This document shows, in pieces, positions 10,001 to 17,132 of a stretch of DNA of 33,355 nt. The translations under genes were made by a program, and so were the position numbers. The notes under the pieces are model-generated. The model did not search any database. It was not told the DNA's origin and was given only the letters and a program-made list of their open reading frames with translations. Source of the stretch: Longimicrobiales bacterium (GTDB lineage: Bacteria > Gemmatimonadota > Gemmatimonadetes > Longimicrobiales > Gaopeijiaceae); assembly GCA_029941275.1 (NCBI GenBank), contig JAPYQK010000005.1:1-33355 (forward strand), written 5' to 3'. Numbering within the stretch: position 1 is the first letter of the stretch; each line of letters starts with the position of its first letter.

Positions 10001-10254
10001 TCGATGACCAAGACGATGCCCTGCTCGACCTCGCGAGGGCTCGCACCGGGATAGGGCACGGTGACGCTGATCATATCCATGGAGAACTCGGGGAACACCT
10101 CCTGCTTGAGCGTGAAGGCGGTCAGCGTCCCTCCGAGCAGAACGACCGCCATGAGCAGGTTGGCCGCCACGGGGTTGGAGGCCATCCAGGCGAGTGGCCC
10201 CTTCCTGATTTGTTCGTCGGACACGGTCGCTGCGCCCTCTTCGTCCATGTTCAT
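7024..10254 (-). CDS. RND-family efflux permease (AcrB/MdtB type)
   Basis: This 1076-residue inner-membrane protein is a proton-driven RND transporter of the hydrophobe/amphiphile efflux group. The first transmembrane helix follows NPVAANLLMAVVLLGG (27-42). The periplasmic porter sequence YPGASPREVEQG (68-79) is typical. The TM4 proton-relay pair Asp413-Asp414 in LVVDDAIIVSEN is intact. The second half repeats the architecture, with late transmembrane segments such as GVVVNDTLVLVHSINTQRS. Its length is normal for the family. Its ATG overlaps the stop of the upstream adaptor gene by 4 bases (ATGA), so the two are translationally coupled. With the adaptor and TolC genes it forms a complete tripartite pump. 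The substrate cannot be read from sequence; the missing nodulation-type or metal-specific motifs point to organic compounds rather than metals. Confidence 0.93.
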   Translation of the reverse strand: MNMDEEGAATVSDEQIRKGPLAWMASNPVAANLLMAVVLLGGTLTAFTLKQEVFPEFSMDMISVTVPYPGASPREVEQGIVLVIEEAVRAIDGVRRVNSVASEGMASVSIQLLLGADQDRVVSDVTNEVNRITTIPLDAEEPTISATTIRQPVISLIFAGDQDLRTLHGLAEQAREELLELPEVTQVDLGGVPPLELAIEVRREDLESYGLTLEQIAAQIRMASIDLPGGGVETSSGEVLVRVVDRRLTAEGFANVVIRGTAQRHELRLGDIATIVDGYEDTDMSTEFGGLPAVQLTVYRVGDQTPTEVATAVKDYTERLRARVPANITLSTWSDDSEVLEDRINLLFKNAVMGLALVLIVLTLFLSRRLAGWVALGIPISFLGAFLLMGPLDVSINMMTLFALIITLGLVVDDAIIVSENVYQASQRGMGRLEAAVKGTREMSMPVTFSVLTTMVAFAPLLFVPGVMGKIFRLIPIVVMGVLFFSLVESFFVLPAHLSHKLGRGWPAGARLMAPIDRLQAWVARGLERFIRTRYRPLLGTLLENRYTTVAGAVAILLITIGAVVGGVIPFAFFPQIEGDVVTAAARLPFGAPVERTLAVRAELQAALDLAIEESGGSESIRGIISRVGQGPTQFGPSFGGGPALTGSHLVSLEVSLFPQDQRDFTAAQFEERWRAHVPALAELESLTIASAGGPSAGAAVDVQLSHLDEDVLAQASLEMTNRLRDFPALVNVDNSYAEGKPQLDFQLLPEAAGLGLTSTDVARAIRSSFFGAEALREQRGRNEIKVMVRLPEEQRASEQDIEDLIVNTPNGAVPVLYAAEFTRGRSPTRITREDGRRTVNVTAELAQGVASSRGVLSALQGSVFPELSSEFPGLSMDLVGQQREMQESFTSLGPNYLIALVVMFGLLAIPFRSYIQPLIVMAAVPFGVVGAVVGHLIMGYTLTMISVFGIIALSGVVVNDTLVLVHSINTQRSAGASVREAVIEGSARRLRPILLTSLTTFFGLLPIIFETSMQAKFLIPMAISLGFGALFVTVIALLVVPALYCVVEDVRGVQGVGATSVGTAPVMPAGAVAGD

Positions 10255-11408
10255 GGCTGTGACCCCGTAGCTGCGAGCGACCGGGCAGACGCGCCCTCCA
10301 CCGGGTTGACCAGCGGTGAAAGCACCAGCAAAGCACCGTCCTCCAGCCCCTCCTTCACGTACACATAAGTGTCATCGCTCCACACCCGAGATATGCTGCG
10401 TCGCTCGAGCGTCGATTGGGGGCTCAACACCCAAACCGTGTTCCCGTCGTAGATGGCCGCCCTCGGCACTGCTATGGCACCTTCGATGCTCCGCCCTCGC
10501 ACCTCGGCATCCACGAAGGCCCCAGGCAAGAGTGGGAGCGCGTCACCCAACGACATCGGATTCTCGACGAGCACCAGGACCTGTGCCCTGCGAGTCTCGG
10601 GGTCCAGCTCGTCCACCCGATGAGCTACACGGCCGGTTCTTTCGACGACCCGGTCGGCCCCTACGCGCTGCCGCACCACTACTAACGACCCCTCTTCCCC
10701 GTCGACGGACAGTTCGATGAGTTCCAAGTCTTCCAGTCGTACGGAGAGTAGAATCCGCACATTGTCGGTTCCGATCAAGCGGGCCACCTGGCTTTGCGGC
10801 CCTACGACCTGGCCTTCATCGACGGTCTCGGAGAGTACGGTGGCGTTGAAGGGCGCCCGAAGTTCTGTACGCTCTAGACCCAATTGGGCCCGCTCGAGGG
10901 CGCTGCGGTTCGCGTTCAAATTCATCTCGGCGGCCGCGCGCTGGCTCTCGCGTAATACGAGCGGCGACGGCTCTCCCCCGTCTCCCAAGAGGCGCCATTC
11001 CTCGAGTGCGATCGCCTGACGTGCTCGCTCCATCTCGACTTCGAGTTCCGCGCTTCTGACCAACCCGCGCTGTTGCTCGACCGCCAATTCGTAATCCCGT
11101 GCATCGATGCGGGCCATGACCTCGCCCGTTCGAAAACGCCCGCCGGGCACGAGACGGTCGGACACATACACGATGCGGCCGCTCACCTCAGGGATGACCG
11201 ACACTTCCCGCCCGGGTGAGATCAGTCCCGTCGCGGCAACCATGGCCTGATGGGCCCTGACCTGGGCGACCTGTGTTTGAACGACCAGCTCCGGCTCGTC
11301 CTGTGCCACGATCACCGGCTCTGTACCCATCACGCTGACGCCGGCGGCGACGGCTGCGCCGCTCAAGACCACAAGCGCCGGGATGCCGATCGTTTTCATT
11401 TTTGACAT
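10251..11408 (-). CDS. RND efflux periplasmic adaptor (HlyD/AcrA type)
   Basis: The 385-residue product bridges the RND permease and the TolC channel. It has an N-terminal membrane anchor or signal (KTIGIPALVVLSGAAVAAGV). The lipoyl half-motif SGRIVYVSDRLVPGG is followed by a helical hairpin of about 80 residues rich in Glu, Arg and Ala, then the second lipoyl half (LRAPFNATVLSETVDEGQVV). A beta-barrel and membrane-proximal domain complete it (LPLLPGAFVDAEVRGR). No lipobox is evident, so it is probably anchored by the N-terminal helix. It starts 3 bases after the TolC-family stop and overlaps the permease start by 4 bases, so the stoichiometry of the pump is likely set by coupled translation. 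Confidence 0.9.
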   Translation of the reverse strand: MSKMKTIGIPALVVLSGAAVAAGVSVMGTEPVIVAQDEPELVVQTQVAQVRAHQAMVAATGLISPGREVSVIPEVSGRIVYVSDRLVPGGRFRTGEVMARIDARDYELAVEQQRGLVRSAELEVEMERARQAIALEEWRLLGDGGEPSPLVLRESQRAAAEMNLNANRSALERAQLGLERTELRAPFNATVLSETVDEGQVVGPQSQVARLIGTDNVRILLSVRLEDLELIELSVDGEEGSLVVVRQRVGADRVVERTGRVAHRVDELDPETRRAQVLVLVENPMSLGDALPLLPGAFVDAEVRGRSIEGAIAVPRAAIYDGNTVWVLSPQSTLERRSISRVWSDDTYVYVKEGLEDGALLVLSPLVNPVEGASARSLAATGSQP

Positions 11409-11411
11409 GGT

Positions 11412-12872
11412 CTATTCCCTGCCGAGGCCGCGGGTCCAGTCACCACCCGCCGCCTGTCGGAGTTGGATCCAAGAGCCCAGAACGTTCCGCTTCGTGCGGA
11501 CTACGTTCAGCTCTGCCTGTTGCATTCCATTCAAAGCGTTGAGTACGTCGAGGAAGGACGCGATTCCCACGAGGTACCGGCGTCGTGACTCGTCGTATGC
11601 GAGAGTCGAGGCATCCAGCTGCTCCTGAAACGCCTCAAGTTGTTCTGTCTGTTCCTCTTGCTGAGCCGTGGCAGAGCGTACCTCGCTGACTGCCAGGGCC
11701 TCCACTTGTCGTAACGAGGCTTCCGCCACTCCCGCCCCGGCTACGGCTTCTTGAATACGCCCTCTCCGGTCGAAACCGTCGAAGAGCGGCACTGAAAAAC
11801 TCAAGCTACTACCCCAGGTGGATTGGCTGGCTAGCTCGCTCACCCTAAAGAACTGAACGCCGGTGTTGAGGGAAAGATCCAACCTCGGGAGGCGGCTCCA
11901 TCGGGCACCTGATGCATCGCGGAGCGAGGCCTGGAGCCTGGCGTCCGCTCCGCGGACATCCGGACGATCGAACATCACGAACGCAGCACCAAGGGCGCCG
12001 GAGGCGAAGTCCTGGGCAGCCACCGGAACCGCTGGGAGGCGGTCCGGGACATCGGGTGGAGCCGCTGATGCATCGCGCGCAAGAAGTGCATGGAGCCGCT
12101 CAAGGGCCACCCGCACAGACGCCTCGGTTAGAGGCAGATTGGCCTTGGCGGTGGCGAGCTGCTGCCGCTGCTGAAGTACATCCAGCGCCGTCGCCTGGCC
12201 ACTCCGGTAGCGCAGGAGCGTGACGTCGGCGAGCTGCTGACTGGCCGTGACTTGCTGCTCAATGATCGCCCGTTGCTCCCTGGCGGACACCGCATCCAAG
12301 TACGCCTCGGCAACCTGAGTAGCCAGGGTGACCGCGATGGCATCACTATCCCCACGGCTCGCGGCGGCCCGAAGACGACTGGACTCCACCGCGCGAGACT
12401 CGGCTCCCCATGACGTGAGGTTGTATCGGGCCGTAACACCGCCGGACCCCGTGTAGAAGAGGGACGGGCGGGAAGCCGACGGGTCACCGCCAATCGGCAA
12501 CCCGCCGAACTGGAACCCCAGTCCGCTGAGGGGGGCGGCCGAGCCCTGGGCATCGAAGGTCAGCGTCGGCAAGATGGCGGCACGCGAGCGAAGCGAAGAA
12601 GCCTCCGCCTGGGCGATCCGCTGGACGGCTCCCATGAGGTCGGGGTTCATCGAGAACGCCTCGTCGATCAGCGCACCGAGTGTGTTGTCGTCCAACACGT
12701 CCCACCACGGTAGAGCCTGAGCGGCGGTCCGGGCGGGGGAAACGGCCCCGGGGAGCACGGTCAGGAACAGGATCGGCACCACCCGCTTCGCACGGTGCCT
12801 CAGGCCCTTTCGGACTGGGTCGTTATGAGCGGTGCGCCTCGGGGCTGCGTGCTTCATGGCCATGAGCTTCAT
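11412..12872 (-). CDS. TolC-family outer-membrane efflux protein
   Basis: The 486-residue product contains two outer-membrane-efflux repeats typical of TolC/OprM channels. A long basic leader and hydrophobic segment (VVPILFLTVLPGAVSPARTAAQ) form the export signal. The repeats show the expected helices, for example NPDLMGAVQRIAQAEASSLR and, later, RPDVRGADARLQASLRDAS, and a C-terminal helix with YLVGIASFLDVLNALNGMQQ. The start at 12872 is supported by the ATGA overlap with the upstream tetR gene; in-frame ATGs at 12860 and 12857 are alternatives that would shorten the basic leader. The protein provides the outer-membrane exit duct of the pump encoded downstream. Confidence 0.92.
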   Translation of the reverse strand: MKLMAMKHAAPRRTAHNDPVRKGLRHRAKRVVPILFLTVLPGAVSPARTAAQALPWWDVLDDNTLGALIDEAFSMNPDLMGAVQRIAQAEASSLRSRAAILPTLTFDAQGSAAPLSGLGFQFGGLPIGGDPSASRPSLFYTGSGGVTARYNLTSWGAESRAVESSRLRAAASRGDSDAIAVTLATQVAEAYLDAVSAREQRAIIEQQVTASQQLADVTLLRYRSGQATALDVLQQRQQLATAKANLPLTEASVRVALERLHALLARDASAAPPDVPDRLPAVPVAAQDFASGALGAAFVMFDRPDVRGADARLQASLRDASGARWSRLPRLDLSLNTGVQFFRVSELASQSTWGSSLSFSVPLFDGFDRRGRIQEAVAGAGVAEASLRQVEALAVSEVRSATAQQEEQTEQLEAFQEQLDASTLAYDESRRRYLVGIASFLDVLNALNGMQQAELNVVRTKRNVLGSWIQLRQAAGGDWTRGLGRE

Positions 12873-13474
12873 CGGCCACCCCCCGACCCCAGCCCATGAG
12901 TGAGCAAGTCAGCAAGATGATTGACATACTCCTCGTCGGAAGATCCCGCAGGGGTGTGCCCCGTAATCTCAACGAAAAAAGCACGAAACTGGAGCGCACC
13001 GAGAATCATCGTGGCGGCCGCTTCGGAGTCCACGGGGCGGAGCAACCCTCGGTCCACACCCCGGAGCAACCAGGCGATGAGGGCCCGCTTCGCGACCAAG
13101 GGGGGCGCGACCTCAAACGACGCGAGCAACTCTTCTTTGGAGATTCCACTGGAGCGGATGACCGACAGACACGGAACAGCCTCCGCAAAAAACGCGGCCG
13201 CCTGCCGGATCACTGCCTGGAGTTGCTCCACGATGGGCCGGTCGTCCGGTCCATCCTCCAAAGCGCGTACCCAATCCGGAACCGCAGGGGGGAGGAGGGC
13301 AGCGAGCATGAGTGCCTTCTTCGTGCCGAAGCGCTTGAAGATCGCGGGCTGCGAGATATCCAGCTCTGCCGCGATGACTTCGGTGGACACGCCCGGACCG
13401 TGCGCGAGAAAGCACCGCCGAGCTTCCGCCAGGACGTCCGAATCGGAGACAAGTTTCGTGCGAGCCACATCCAC
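12869..13474 (-). CDS. TetR/AcrR-family repressor of the efflux operon
   Basis: The 201-residue regulator has an N-terminal TetR helix-turn-helix at about residues 30-50 (STEVIAAELDISQPAIFKRF), followed by a helical ligand-binding domain. Its ATG at 13474 follows a GAGG-type ribosome binding site. It is the first gene of the efflux operon and overlaps tolC by 4 bases. A strong palindrome 7 bases upstream of the start overlaps the -10 box of the likely promoter, so the protein probably represses its own operon until an inducer, plausibly a pump substrate, binds. The repressor role is inferred from the family and site geometry; the C-terminal domain gives no hint of the ligand. Confidence 0.9.
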   Translation of the reverse strand: MDVARTKLVSDSDVLAEARRCFLAHGPGVSTEVIAAELDISQPAIFKRFGTKKALMLAALLPPAVPDWVRALEDGPDDRPIVEQLQAVIRQAAAFFAEAVPCLSVIRSSGISKEELLASFEVAPPLVAKRALIAWLLRGVDRGLLRPVDSEAAATMILGALQFRAFFVEITGHTPAGSSDEEYVNHLADLLTHGLGSGGGR

Positions 13475-13480
13475 CTCAAA

Positions 13481-13526
13481 AGTTAGTGAGTCATCACTAA
13501 CTAAAAGATCCCAGCGTCGCGGTCAA
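13481..13526 (-). promoter_or_regulatory. Efflux operon promoter with TetR-type operator
   Basis: Read on the minus strand, TTGACC (13521-13526) and TAGTTA (13498-13503) are separated by exactly 17 bases, a good sigma70-type promoter. A perfect inverted repeat at 13481-13502 has 9-base arms, AGTTAGTGA and TCACTAACT, around a 4-base centre GTCA. It covers almost all of the -10 box and the expected transcription start. This is the classic geometry of an autorepressing TetR operator. Confidence 0.8.
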
Positions 13527-13600
13527 GGGCACGGTTCCTTGGGGGTTCTCCACCGCTCTCGAGCGAGCCGTTGTGCTTCTTCAACAGACTTCGAGGACCT

Positions 13601-13666
13601 TCAGTCGCTCAACTGCCGGACTGCCTCTTCGAGGGCGCGCCGTTCCGTCACGTCCTGGACAATCAT
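13601..13666 (-). pseudogene. PAS/PAC domain scrap
   Basis: A 21-codon minus-strand frame reads MIVQDVTERRALEEAVRQLS plus D and then stops. The DVTERRALEE pattern is the hallmark that ends PAS/PAC domains just before the helix leading into a histidine kinase or cyclase. Nothing of the rest of such a gene is present, so this is best read as a leftover of a deleted sensor gene between the two regulators. No function is claimed. Confidence 0.45.
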
Positions 13667-13675
13667 AGGCCTAGA

Positions 13676-13692
13676 TGTTGACGACGTCAACA
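13676..13692. promoter_or_regulatory. Palindromic operator before the second TetR gene
   Basis: A perfect inverted repeat with 7-base arms, TGTTGAC and GTCAACA, around GAC lies 19 bases upstream of the start at 13712. Size and position fit an autoregulatory site for the TetR protein encoded next. No convincing -10/-35 pair was found around it. Confidence 0.5.
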
Positions 13693-13711
13693 CTTTTGTT
13701 CACGTTACCGC

Positions 13712-14323
13712 ATGGCCAACCAAATCAGTGCCTATCACCACGGGGACCTCCGGGCTGCGCTGCTCGCCGAAGCCACAGCCATGATCACCGAAGGAGGGGT
13801 CGCGAGCGTGACGATGCGGGCGCTCGGCCAACGCCTCGGCGTGTCGCGGGCGGCCGCCTATCGCCACTTCGCAGGCAAGACCGCACTTCTGGTCGCGGTG
13901 GCCGCAAACGGATTCGACCGCCTCAGCGACCGCCTGCAAGCAACCGGCGCCGATTGCAAGCAATCCAGCGGCGAACGACTCAGGCACCTCGGTGAGGAGT
14001 ACGTGCTCTTCGCCCTCGAGAACCCCGCACAATATCGTCTGATGTACGGGAAGGAAGCGCTCGCTCGGAATGACCTACCTGAGTTGGGGAAGACCGCAAA
14101 AGCTTTGTTCGATCAGTTCGCCGACGTGATCCGATCCCACCAACAGAGTGGTATTCTCAAGCGGCAGGATCCCCACGCGCTGGCCTACGTGGCCTGGAGC
14201 GCGGTGCACGGCTTGGCGTCGCTGGTGATCGAAGGACAGATCCAAGGCACGGACGACATCGATGGGCTCATTCGGTTGACCACAAAAACTGTCCTGGACG
14301 GCATGCGGGTGCGAAGCCGATAG
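13712..14323 (+). CDS. TetR-family regulator with WHG-type C-terminal domain
   Basis: This 203-residue protein has a TetR DNA-binding domain with the helix-turn-helix at about 33-53 (SVTMRALGQRLGVSRAAAYR). The C-terminal domain carries YRLMYG at 108-113 and WSAVHG at 162-167, the signature of the TetR WHG subgroup. It is unrelated in its ligand domain to the TetR protein encoded upstream on the opposite strand. It has no adjacent same-strand target gene; its own promoter palindrome suggests autoregulation. The next gene on the right is convergent with it, so its regulon may lie elsewhere or to the left across the shared 237-base regulatory region. Confidence 0.88.
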   Translation: MANQISAYHHGDLRAALLAEATAMITEGGVASVTMRALGQRLGVSRAAAYRHFAGKTALLVAVAANGFDRLSDRLQATGADCKQSSGERLRHLGEEYVLFALENPAQYRLMYGKEALARNDLPELGKTAKALFDQFADVIRSHQQSGILKRQDPHALAYVAWSAVHGLASLVIEGQIQGTDDIDGLIRLTTKTVLDGMRVRSR

Positions 14324-14397
14324 GGCGTGCCGGTGCCGAGCACACCACGTAGCTTCATAACCACGTGTTCATCGTGTCCCCGCCCCCGACGGCCCGC

Positions 14398-16506
14398 TCA
14401 ATCCTGAGGCCCAGCTCCCGCGTCCCGCCACGTCGGGTTCACGAACGCCCCGTTCGTCGCAATGTCCCACACCGCCACCCGAGCCCAATTCCATCCTTCA
14501 GCCTCGACCGTCCATTCGAAGGTCTCTGCGCCGAACTGACGTGTTTCGTATAGCGGAATGATCTCTCGATGGGTCCCCGTGCCATCGCCCCAGACGATCT
14601 CGGCAAAGCTGAGCGGGAAAGTCCAGTCGACACGCACCCGCGCCGTGAGTCGCTCGTCCGAAGATGCGGACCAGTCCACTTCCGGCAACAGAACTTCACC
14701 GGTCGTGGTGAACAACTCGCCCCGCGCCATGGGCTCCAGAACGTCCGCCCACTGATCGAAAGAGGGCAATCGATCCAGCCGGACGTAGTTGATGTTCATG
14801 TGCGCGTAGAGCTCGTGCGTGGCGTCGAACTGGAAGACATCGACTTCGCCGAAGAGCTTCTTGCGGAAGCCCTGGTTGCTCATGTCATCGAGCAAATCGA
14901 AGGCGCGGTCGCCGAGCCGAGGGGAGGACATGTCGGCCGGCAGCGACTTCCAGCCGGCCCCGAGATAGGCGGGGTCCTGGAAGTGATCGGCCTCGAAGAT
15001 CCGGTCGGGAAATCCGGTCGAGCCTTTGGTCCGGGGATGGGTCTGCACCATCGTCCCGCCCTCACGACGGACAATCTCCAGGAGTTCGGCGGCATTAGCG
15101 GCGCTATACACCGTGCCGTACGTGGGGTGGGTGGTCTCGAACGCCCCGCCTGGAGGCCGGTCCATGAACCAGTAAACGGGTTTTGGGAATGTGACGGTCC
15201 AGTGACCGCCGAAGTGTACGTTGGCCTCCTCGCTCGGGATGAGGAGAAAGTCGGGCTCCGACTGCGCGCGGAGCGCTAGGAAGTAGGCGTCGAGTTCGTC
15301 CAATCGCAGGTCGGTGAGATCGCGCGGATGGAGATCACCATGGAAGTCCATGATGATCGACGCATCCACCCCCATGGCCTTGAGGACTGGCTTGAAGGGC
15401 GGCGTCCAGTCGAACCCGTGCTCGAGCGCCTGGGTCGTGTACGCCAGGTGCCAGTGAGTGCTGACCGTCTTGTACCCGTCGAGAGGGCGGAAGCGGTCGG
15501 CGTTCGTGTAGGCGAGCACGTCGTTGAGTGTCCCTTCGGAAGCCCCGTCAGAGACGAGGAAAAACACCGACATCCGCTGGGTCTGCCCAGGTGGCGCGTT
15601 CATCCAGGGATAGAACTGCCAGTTGGTGTCGCCGATCTGCCGAGTACCTAGAGACACTCGGCCACGCCAAGCTCGGTGCCAGAGGTGGCCGAGGTTCGAG
15701 GTGAAGTCACGGGGAAAGAAGTACTGATGTGGAGCAGGAAAGACCGCGACGCTACCTCCTGCTGTCTCCACTGCCAAAGTCCGGTGGCGCACCTTTACGG
15801 GAATCCGCTCCGGCTCGAAGCCGCTCGCCACGTCCCGGCGCAACTCGCCTGTAGTGTCGTAGTAGCTGACCTCGGTGTTCATGTTGCGCCCGGCGGTCAG
15901 GTCGGACCTGGCGGCCATTTCCCAACCGGCATCGTAGTAGTAAGCCACGTCCTGTACGTCCGTGGTGAGCACGGCCTCCTGCTCGATCAAACGGCTGCCG
16001 GGATAAAACGTGTAGGCGATTCCGCCCTCGAAGACACCCATGCTCAGTCCGTCGAAGAGCAGTTCGACCCGCTCGCCGATCGTACGTGCCGTGGCAGTGC
16101 GGAGGCGGAAAGCACCCTGCGACCGCCTCGTGCCGTCCGGGTGGCTGGGCGGGTAGTCGAAGAAGGCGTTCCAGCCGCCACGCCGAGTGCCCGTCTCGGC
16201 TTCATAGAATGGGCGCGCGTTCGAAACAACGACGGTCGCGCCCGCCGCGATGGACTGAATGAGCGGCTGGCGTGGGTCGAGCGAGAAAGTCGCCCGCCAA
16301 GCCTGGCCGGTCTCATCGGGCCAGGTCACGATCACTGCGTCGTCGCCCTGGGTGACCGTCACCGGGCCCGGGCTGACTTGACCGAGATCGAGCGGGACGG
16401 CTTGTGCGGAGGCCGTACCTGCCACCAGCGCCGCGAGCGTGCCCAAGATTGGCAGTACCAGTGGCGCCCGGCGAAGTCGTGACGACACGGCGTTTTTGAG
16501 CTTCAC
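14398..16506 (-). CDS. Secreted PHP/CehA-like metallohydrolase candidate
   Basis: From GTG 16506 the product has 702 residues. The start is set by GGAGGAATTCC directly upstream and by the signal peptide it yields (residues 1-34, ending TASA-QA). Residues 40-320 look beta-rich and may bind carbohydrate or form a sandwich domain. Residues 345-600 carry a metal-ligand pattern like the PHP/CehA-McbA phosphoesterase family: STHWH (349-353), DFHGDLHP (387-394), EEANVHFGGHW (426-436), QTHP (488-491) and FDATH (560-564). The C-terminal 100 residues are another beta domain. The enzyme probably hydrolyses an ester, carbamate or phosphoester outside the cytoplasm, but no substrate can be named. It lies downstream of the BON and molybdenum-hydroxylase genes on the same strand. 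The family call rests on motifs only. Confidence 0.6.
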   Translation of the reverse strand: MKLKNAVSSRLRRAPLVLPILGTLAALVAGTASAQAVPLDLGQVSPGPVTVTQGDDAVIVTWPDETGQAWRATFSLDPRQPLIQSIAAGATVVVSNARPFYEAETGTRRGGWNAFFDYPPSHPDGTRRSQGAFRLRTATARTIGERVELLFDGLSMGVFEGGIAYTFYPGSRLIEQEAVLTTDVQDVAYYYDAGWEMAARSDLTAGRNMNTEVSYYDTTGELRRDVASGFEPERIPVKVRHRTLAVETAGGSVAVFPAPHQYFFPRDFTSNLGHLWHRAWRGRVSLGTRQIGDTNWQFYPWMNAPPGQTQRMSVFFLVSDGASEGTLNDVLAYTNADRFRPLDGYKTVSTHWHLAYTTQALEHGFDWTPPFKPVLKAMGVDASIIMDFHGDLHPRDLTDLRLDELDAYFLALRAQSEPDFLLIPSEEANVHFGGHWTVTFPKPVYWFMDRPPGGAFETTHPTYGTVYSAANAAELLEIVRREGGTMVQTHPRTKGSTGFPDRIFEADHFQDPAYLGAGWKSLPADMSSPRLGDRAFDLLDDMSNQGFRKKLFGEVDVFQFDATHELYAHMNINYVRLDRLPSFDQWADVLEPMARGELFTTTGEVLLPEVDWSASSDERLTARVRVDWTFPLSFAEIVWGDGTGTHREIIPLYETRQFGAETFEWTVEAEGWNWARVAVWDIATNGAFVNPTWRDAGAGPQD

Positions 16507-16626
16507 GGAATTCCTCCTGATAGCGAGAACCGAGTGGCCGCATCCCAATGACGGTGTTTTCCGGGGCGCTCCGGGTTCCGCGATACGCGATAGTTGGCAG
16601 GACGTCGCCACAGCCGCGGGACGCTG

Positions 16627-17055
16627 CTACGCACCACCGGGGGGTTCGGCGGGCTCCTCATATTCCAGACTGAACTCTACGCGTTCCACTCCGGGGATCG
16701 CTCGGACGACCGCGCCCAGACTCTGCTGCACCGTTCCGGTGCCCCCTGGAGTGCGGCGGCCCCCGCAGTCTTCACAGACGACCGAGCCGGTCACGGTGAC
16801 GACCCCGCCCATCACCACAACTGTAAGCGCATCGGCGGGAACGTCCGACGCGCTCGCCAACGCCGCCTCGACCCGAGCCTGAAGTACGTCGTCCGGCACG
16901 CCCTGGTCGGCGTCCGACCCGCAGGAGCCAAGAGCTAACACGGCGCAGGTACAGGTCACGACAACGAGATGGAACCTGGACAGCCTCTTCGTCAGGGTCT
17001 TGATCAATGTCTCAGTCACTCCGTCAATCAGTCTCAGCATCACTCTTCTGATCAC
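16627..17055 (-). CDS. BON-domain lipoprotein
   Basis: The 142-residue product has a long basic and hydrophobic leader ending in the lipobox ALGSC with Cys45. A single BON domain follows at about 56-131, with DDVLQARVEAALA, then LTVVVMGGVVTVTGSV and the final AIPGVERVEFSLE. BON domains bind phospholipid or other envelope components and often protect the envelope. An unusual CEDC pair (Cys94, Cys97) interrupts the domain after the first beta strand. The start is uncertain: GTG 17055 is used here, and ATG 17040 is an alternative that shortens the leader. The gene lies 77 bases after the FAD subunit gene and 120 bases before the metallohydrolase, same strand, so co-transcription is plausible. 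Confidence 0.65.
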   Translation of the reverse strand: MIRRVMLRLIDGVTETLIKTLTKRLSRFHLVVVTCTCAVLALGSCGSDADQGVPDDVLQARVEAALASASDVPADALTVVVMGGVVTVTGSVVCEDCGGRRTPGGTGTVQQSLGAVVRAIPGVERVEFSLEYEEPAEPPGGA

Positions 17056-17132
17056 AGCCTCACGATTACTTTGTCGGTTACAGTCTCCAGAGTCGCTCTC
17101 TCAGCGTCTCGATGCGTTTGCCGATCTCGGCC

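Noticed and set aside
15676-16482. 268-codon plus-strand open frame
   Set aside because: It is antisense to the signal-peptide and beta domain of the PHP-like protein.
17070-17132. Short minus-strand frame reading PEAEIGKRIETLRERLWRL
   Set aside because: Coiled-coil-like but only about 20 codons with no start or ribosome binding site; overlaps the end of the FAD subunit gene.
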